This document shows, one piece after another, positions 59,384 to 64,000 of a stretch of DNA of 64,000 bases. Origin of the DNA: Acidobacteriota bacterium (GTDB taxonomy: Bacteria; Acidobacteriota; Blastocatellia; Pyrinomonadales; Pyrinomonadaceae); NCBI GenBank assembly GCA_019639115.1, contig JAHBSM010000005.1:62001-126000 (forward strand), in the 5' to 3' direction. The translations under genes were made by a program, and so were the position numbers. A model generated the notes under the pieces. That model made no database searches, was not told the DNA's origin, and saw only the letters and a list, made by a program, of their open reading frames with translations. Every line of letters starts with the position of its first letter. Within the stretch, counting starts at the first letter, position 1.

Positions 59384-60880
59384 TCACTTTCGCAGATCAT
59401 CTTTACTCAGGTCGAGATCGGCTGCCTTGATCACGTCGATCTTGACACCCGGGAACCGAGCAGCAAGGTCGTTCTTGAAAACGGCGTAATCGCCGACGAT
59501 GATGATGCTGCCGCCGAGCAGATGATCGGCGGCAAAGCTGCGGATCTGAGCGTCGGTCACCGAATTGACGCGGCCGATGTACGAGTTGAGTTCCGACGCC
59601 GGCAGGCCGAAAGCGTAGAGATCGCTGACCGCTGACGCCAAACCGTTTATCGTCTCGAGGCTGCGGCCAAATCCGCCGGTCAAGACAGATTTCCGCGGGA
59701 CAAGCTCGTCGTTATCGACGGACGAGGCCGTTAGTTTGCGGATCTCGTCGATGACAAGCGACGCGACTTCGGGTGCCGACTCGTTCTTGGTCTGGGCGCG
59801 GGTGGTGAAGTTCGAGTCGCCGTAACGCCAGCCGAAACCGCTGCCCGCACCGTAGCTGAGGCCGCGTTTGATGCGTATCTCTGCGTTGAGCCGCGACGAA
59901 TATCCGCCGCCTAAGACCGAGTTGAGCACCATCGCCTGATAATAGCCCGGATCGGCCTGAGGTTTTCCTTTCGCGTTATCGACCCTACCGTTCGGCATCT
60001 TTTTCGTGTAGCTCACCGACGCCTGGCCCGAGTTCGGCAGATCGATGACGAGAATGCCGGCGGGCGTCTTCGGCTCAGCGGGCTTAGACTTCGGGGCCGC
60101 ATTCGTGATGATGCTTTGTATCAGTTCCTTGCTGGCCGAAGGCTTCCATGTCGAAAAATAACGCGTCGCCAGTGCTTTTGCCTTGACCAGGTCGATGTCG
60201 CCGGCAAAGATCATCGTCGAACGGTCGGGAAGATAGCTTTCGTCGTAGAATTTCCGAACCGAGGCGGCGGTCATCTTGGCCAGAGTGTCGGGCGTGCCGC
60301 CGGCCGGATGCTCGCCGAAAGCGTATTTCGTAGCGACGTAATTAGAAAGGAAACTCGGCTGCTTCAGGTTATACGTCAGCCCATCGAGAGCCTGCGATCG
60401 GGCGAGATCGAGCTCCGACTGCTCGAACTTCGGCGATCGGACCACGTCGGCAAAGATCGCGAACGCGGCCGCGAGTTTATCCGAAGTGACGTTGAGCGAG
60501 ATATTCGTCGCGTTCCAGCCTGCACCCGCGTTGAGGTCAGCACCTAGGAATTCGATCGCTTCGGCGATCTCGGTCGCGGTGCGTGTCTTGGTTCCTTTGG
60601 TCAGCAGCGACGCCGTCATATTCGCGATCCCGGCCTCGTCCGGTTCCTCGACATACGCGCCGACGTCGATTAGCAGATTGACCGCGACGAGCGGCACTCC
60701 GCGCCGCTGAACGACCGCTATCTTAAGCCCGTTCGGGAGTTTTGCGGTCTGGACGGCCGGTATCTTGACCGATCTCGGGGCCGACGGGGCCGGCGGTGAT
60801 TCTTGGGCGTATGAAGGCACAAGCGAGCCGCAGACGACGGCCAATGATCCAATGAATGAAGTAAGTTTACGTGCAAGCAT
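59384..60880 (-). CDS. M16-family peptidase homologue, zinc motif lost
   Basis: 498-aa secreted protein (signal SLAVVCGSLVPSYA) of the insulinase/processing-peptidase family. The equivalent of HxxEH is ANMTASLLTKGTK, so the zinc site is missing and this is the inactive partner subunit. Family features PNGLKIAVVQRRGVPLVAVNLLIDVGAYVEEPDEAGIANM and the second-half SVLGGGYSSRLNAEIRIKRGLSYGAGSGF are conserved. It overlaps the active M16 gene upstream by one base (TAATG), consistent with a heterodimer. Confidence 0.9.
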   Translation of the reverse strand: MLARKLTSFIGSLAVVCGSLVPSYAQESPPAPSAPRSVKIPAVQTAKLPNGLKIAVVQRRGVPLVAVNLLIDVGAYVEEPDEAGIANMTASLLTKGTKTRTATEIAEAIEFLGADLNAGAGWNATNISLNVTSDKLAAAFAIFADVVRSPKFEQSELDLARSQALDGLTYNLKQPSFLSNYVATKYAFGEHPAGGTPDTLAKMTAASVRKFYDESYLPDRSTMIFAGDIDLVKAKALATRYFSTWKPSASKELIQSIITNAAPKSKPAEPKTPAGILVIDLPNSGQASVSYTKKMPNGRVDNAKGKPQADPGYYQAMVLNSVLGGGYSSRLNAEIRIKRGLSYGAGSGFGWRYGDSNFTTRAQTKNESAPEVASLVIDEIRKLTASSVDNDELVPRKSVLTGGFGRSLETINGLASAVSDLYAFGLPASELNSYIGRVNSVTDAQIRSFAADHLLGGSIIIVGDYAVFKNDLAARFPGVKIDVIKAADLDLSKDDLRK

Positions 60881-62211
60881 TATTTTGAACCTCCGTCATT
60901 CGAGTAGTGGATCACGACACGGTTCGTATCTGAGAAGTATTTTTTCATCACGCGCTGAACATCAGCGGCTGTGACGGCCTGGATCTTTGCCAATCCTGTG
61001 TTCACGGCTCGCGCGTCCTTTTGATAAGCGAGTGCCCGCTCGATCGCGATGGCTTTTCCGTCGTTGTTCTCCAGCCTGCGGACCTGCGATGCGACGAGCA
61101 GGTTCTTGGCCTTTGTCACCTCGGCCGCCGTCACGCCTTTGTCCTGTATGAGTTTAAGCTCGGCAAGCAGCGATCTTTCGAGTTCGTCTGCGGTCTTCCC
61201 TTCGCTTGCGATCGCAAAGAAATACAGCAGGCCGCCCTCGACCTTGTTATCGACGTTGAACGAAGCTTCCTGGGCGATCTGCTGCTTATAGACCAAGCTC
61301 TGATACAGCCGCGAACTGTCGCCGCGGGCGAGTATTGCCTCGGCGACCTGGAGAGCCGGGATGTCCGGATCGTTCGATCGCGGGCCCAGGTACGTGATGG
61401 CGACGCCCGGGAACGGGACGTTAGGTGCTGTTTTGGCGTAACGTTCTTCCTTGGTCCGCGGCGGCTCGACCTCAGTCACACGCGGGATGAACGATCGCGG
61501 CTGTTTGATAACGCCGAAATACTTATCGACCCAAGCGTCGAACTGAGCCTGTTGGAAGTCTCCGACGACGATGAGATAAGCGTTGTCCGGTCTGTAATAA
61601 AGCGAATGGAAAGCCCGAGCGTCATCGACCGTTGCGGCGTTGAGCTGGTCGAGGTCGCCGATCACGCCGCGTTTGTACGGATGCACCTTGTACGAAAGGC
61701 TCGAGATATATTCGTAGAATCGGCCGTACGGCTGGGCAAGCACGCTCTGGCGAAATTCTTCCTTGACGACGTCGCGTTCCGAGGCAAAATTCGCCTCGTC
61801 AACGTTCAGGTTCGACATACGTTCTGCCTCGGCCCAGAGCAGCGTTTCGAGATAATTCGACGGCACGACCTCGTAGTAATTCGTAAAATCATCCCACGTC
61901 GAGGCGTTGTTGAATCCGCCGACGTCCTCCGTCAGCCGATCCATCTTCTCGTTCGGCATATTCTTGGTCGATTTGAACATCATATGCTCGAACATATGCG
62001 CAAATCCCGATTTGCCCGGCGGATCATTCTTGCCACCGACGTCGTAGAGCACGTGTATCGCGACCGTCGGGCTCGAATTGTCGCGTAACGACACGACCGT
62101 GAGCCCGTTCGGCAGCTTCCGCTCGACGATATTGAGCGGCGGGACCTTCACCTGGGCCGAGATGGCGGCCGCGGCCGCCAAAATGACGATGATATTTCGA
62201 AGACTTCGCAT
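60880..62211 (-). CDS. M16-family zinc peptidase, active subunit
   Basis: 443-aa exported protease with signal IIVILAAAAAISAQ. HMFEH (72-76) is the inverted zinc motif HxxEH and a downstream acidic stretch (FASERDVVKEE) supplies the distal Glu. It probably pairs with the zinc-less M16 homologue encoded one base later (TAATG), as in mitochondrial-processing-type heterodimers. It degrades peptides in the periplasm; the specific substrate is unknown. Confidence 0.92.
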   Translation of the reverse strand: MRSLRNIIVILAAAAAISAQVKVPPLNIVERKLPNGLTVVSLRDNSSPTVAIHVLYDVGGKNDPPGKSGFAHMFEHMMFKSTKNMPNEKMDRLTEDVGGFNNASTWDDFTNYYEVVPSNYLETLLWAEAERMSNLNVDEANFASERDVVKEEFRQSVLAQPYGRFYEYISSLSYKVHPYKRGVIGDLDQLNAATVDDARAFHSLYYRPDNAYLIVVGDFQQAQFDAWVDKYFGVIKQPRSFIPRVTEVEPPRTKEERYAKTAPNVPFPGVAITYLGPRSNDPDIPALQVAEAILARGDSSRLYQSLVYKQQIAQEASFNVDNKVEGGLLYFFAIASEGKTADELERSLLAELKLIQDKGVTAAEVTKAKNLLVASQVRRLENNDGKAIAIERALAYQKDARAVNTGLAKIQAVTAADVQRVMKKYFSDTNRVVIHYSNDGGSK

Positions 62212-62259
62212 AGTTTTCTTATGAACGCTGCATTTTTACGGCTCAAGCCGCCGTTTTGT

Positions 62260-63108
62260 TCAGACGTATTCGTAGAAACCTTTTCCGCTCTTGCGCCCGA
62301 GCCAGCCGGCATCTACATACTTTTTGAGCAGCGGGCACGGCCTGTATTTCGGGTCGCCCAGGCCCTCATGCAATACATTAAGTATGGCGAGGCAAACGTC
62401 CAACCCAATGAAGTCTGCGAGCGTAAGCGGGCCCATCGGATGATTCATGCCCAATTTCATTATCTCGTCGATCGCCTCTTTGGCTGCGACGCCCTCGTGC
62501 AGGGCGAAGATCGCCTCGTTGATCATCGGCATCAGTACCCGATTTGAGACGAATCCGGGATAGTCGTTGCACTCGACGGGAACCTTTCCTAATTGTTCAG
62601 AAACTGCTTTAACTTTTGCGTAAGTCTCGTCACTAGTTGCGATACCGCGGATGACCTCAACCAATTTCATAAGCGGAACGGGGTTGAAGAAGTGCATTCC
62701 GATCACTTTTTCGGGCCTGTTCGTAACGGCCGCGATCTTGGTGATCGAAATCGACGACGTATTCGATGCAAGTATCGCGTCCTCGCGGCAATTTGCGTCG
62801 AGCCGCTCAAAGATCTTTCGCTTTATCTCAAAGTTCTCCGTCGCGGCTTCGACTATCAGCCCGCAATCCGCGAGGTCGCTCAGGTCGGTCGTGGTCTTGA
62901 TACGGCTGAGGACCTCGGCCTTTTGCTCCTCGGTCATCGTTTCTTTTTTGACGAAACGGTCGAGGCTCTTCGAAATATTTGCGACGCCGCGTTCGACGAA
63001 ATCCGCCGAGATGTCGCACATCATCACTTCAAGGCCGGCCGATGCGGCGGTCTGTGCTATGCCGTTCCCCATCGTGCCGGCTCCGATCACTCCAATGGTC
63101 TCACTCAT
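62260..63108 (-). CDS. hbd: 3-hydroxybutyryl-CoA dehydrogenase
   Basis: 282-aa 3-hydroxyacyl-CoA dehydrogenase. [14 protein letters not shown] (6-19) is the NAD motif, and [16 protein letters not shown] holds the catalytic His. Glu in VVEAATE-like segment ([12 protein letters not shown]) completes the dyad. The length is that of the single-domain enzyme used in butyrate or PHB-type pathways. The gene is isolated. It starts at 63108. Confidence 0.94.
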   Translation of the reverse strand: MSETIGVIGAGTMGNGIAQTAASAGLEVMMCDISADFVERGVANISKSLDRFVKKETMTEEQKAEVLSRIKTTTDLSDLADCGLIVEAATENFEIKRKIFERLDANCREDAILASNTSSISITKIAAVTNRPEKVIGMHFFNPVPLMKLVEVIRGIATSDETYAKVKAVSEQLGKVPVECNDYPGFVSNRVLMPMINEAIFALHEGVAAKEAIDEIMKLGMNHPMGPLTLADFIGLDVCLAILNVLHEGLGDPKYRPCPLLKKYVDAGWLGRKSGKGFYEYV

Positions 63109-63235
63109 AATTTGTCAGTTGTTAAAGGCTTAAAATTCGTTCAAGCAGGATACAGGATAATAGACTTGCGGCCATAACGACAAACGAGCGTTCGGTTTCG
63201 GGCCGAACGCTCATTCGCATCGATCTCTTTTAGGC

Positions 63236-63709
63236 TTATTGCCAGCTATTCGGCGGCGGAGGAGGAGTGAGCGAAGCCTGGGCGTTGAGCCGGCGTCCGC
63301 GTACATCGAGTTCCTCAAAATATGCCCTGCCCTCTTCGCTGAACGTGAAAACAAGGCCGAATACACCCAGCGCCGTCCCCAAAGGAAACGACATGCACGC
63401 GATCGCCGATGCGACTATGGTCCATATGCGGGCGTAGGGCTTCTCTTTACGCAGGGCGTAAGCGGCGACGATCTCAGGTATCGCGAACAGGAACGTCACG
63501 ACGAACGCAATAGCGAATACGACGACAACGAACGGCAGCAGAAAGTCCGGCGGCGGCGAGCTGCCTCTGGCGGGCTCGGCCGACGCGACGACGGCTAATA
63601 TCACCGTATAAATGATGCCGACCACCAGGACGATGCCCAGCGAGACCGCCGTATAGACGCCAAACAGCAGCCCCAGGAGCCGTGCCTTCTCTTTTGCGTT
63701 CATTGCCAT
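63236..63709 (-). CDS. hypothetical membrane protein
   Basis: 157-aa protein with four hydrophobic segments (LLFGVYTAVSLGIVLVVGIIYTVILAVV; FLLPFVVVVFAIAFVVTFLFAI; IWTIVASAIACMSFPLGTALGVFGLVF) and a Pro-rich C-terminus (TPPPPPNSW). GAGGTGG precedes the ATG at 63709, so I use that start rather than 63757. Function unknown. Confidence 0.7.
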   Translation of the reverse strand: MAMNAKEKARLLGLLFGVYTAVSLGIVLVVGIIYTVILAVVASAEPARGSSPPPDFLLPFVVVVFAIAFVVTFLFAIPEIVAAYALRKEKPYARIWTIVASAIACMSFPLGTALGVFGLVFTFSEEGRAYFEELDVRGRRLNAQASLTPPPPPNSWQ

Positions 63710-63759
63710 AGCGACCACCTCGGTTATATATACGACGCTGCTTCCGCCGGGTTGCAACT

Positions 63760-64000
63760 ATCGCACCTCCAGCCGAGCTTCATAGTGAGATAATGACAGG
63801 AAGCGGAAAAAGCCGAGCACGCGAACGCGGGTCACTTATTAGATCTTGCAGCCTCGCCCGAAGATGCTTTGGCCCGGCAACGCCACTATCCACTCAGATC
63901 AGCCCGCCCGCCGCGAATTTGATAAGTAAACACTCTAACCCAATACGTCTAAACCGCTGCAAATAAATATATTTATATGACGAATGGAGTGATGTCATCA
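63760..64000. other. end of window, no gene supported
   Basis: A 57-codon plus-strand frame from about 63793 has no domain. A possible start of a new gene near 63978 (MTNGVMSS) runs off the edge. I support neither. Confidence 0.5.

Noticed and set aside
61021-62088. 355-codon open frame on the plus strand
   Set aside because: It is the antisense shadow of the M16 peptidase gene, with Arg/Asp/His-rich composition and no domain.

Overview
This 64 kb window is bacterial and gene-dense, with about 65 coding regions, two tRNA genes and the RNase P RNA, and a mostly GC-rich base composition. No rRNA or other taxonomic marker is present. The gene content fits a soil Acidobacteriota, perhaps of the Blastocatellia or Pyrinomonadaceae kind; that assignment is inference. 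The supporting content is: secreted VCBS/FG-GAP proteins, KorAB-type 2-oxoacid:ferredoxin oxidoreductase with a GltD-like electron-transfer flavoprotein, a TonB-dependent receptor with a Cys-rich DUF6660-like partner, NPP-type phosphodiesterase, and many VOC/SRPBCC/RibD-like/DUF genes.

Layout. 1-5.4 kb is the end of an exopolysaccharide operon on the minus strand (Wza-like export protein, Wzz/BY-kinase, GDP-mannose-epimerase-like enzyme, glycosyltransferase). 5.6-12.4 kb holds mutS, a CAP-domain protein, cytoplasmic nagZ, a family-5 solute-binding protein and tRNA-Gly/tRNA-Cys. 12.6-14.1 kb holds two secreted proteins. 14.1-17.3 kb is korA-korB with a small membrane gene between them that is split by one stop codon. 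17.3-24.6 kb is a run of small enzymes and regulators (VOC, alpha/beta hydrolases, RibD-like reductases, SRPBCC proteins, ArsR, DUF1801, DUF2200). 24.7-28.3 kb is the accessory segment: an IS200/RAYT-like transposase flanked by inverted REP-like hairpins, a 21-bp periodic repeat block, a type II restriction-modification pair, and a toxin-antitoxin module flanked by a duplicated 3' end of the neighbouring gltD-like gene. 28.3-37.3 kb holds the GltD-like flavoprotein, prepilin peptidase, a TPR protein, rnpB, a second SLBB protein and a tightly overlapping LOG-AIM24-ptsI operon. 37.6-42.6 kb carries two paralogous VCBS-repeat exoproteins around an MFS transporter. 42.7-49.3 kb has a MurU/AmgK-like pair, an ABC exporter followed by a nonsense-interrupted DUF6526-like gene, a SanA-like protein and asnS. 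49.4-50.6 kb is an AT-rich HEPN-like gene that looks acquired. 50.8-63.7 kb is OsmC, hydrolases, a second 21-bp repeat block, a metal-type TonB receptor, UbiD-family decarboxylase, an M16 peptidase pair and 3-hydroxyacyl-CoA dehydrogenase.

Functional threads. (1) NagZ plus the AmgK-like kinase and MurU-like nucleotidyltransferase could make an anhydro-sugar recycling route for peptidoglycan, although the nucleotidyltransferase has Lys where a metal-binding Asp is expected. (2) KorAB and the GltD-like diflavin/4Fe-4S protein are plausible partners for ferredoxin-dependent 2-oxoglutarate metabolism, now separated by the accessory segment. (3) The most noteworthy unannotated structures are the transposase unit whose two REP-like hairpins covary, the two 21-bp periodic intergenic repeat blocks, and the toxin-antitoxin module bracketed by copies of a gene end. 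I found no CRISPR array, no rRNA and no integrase or prophage.
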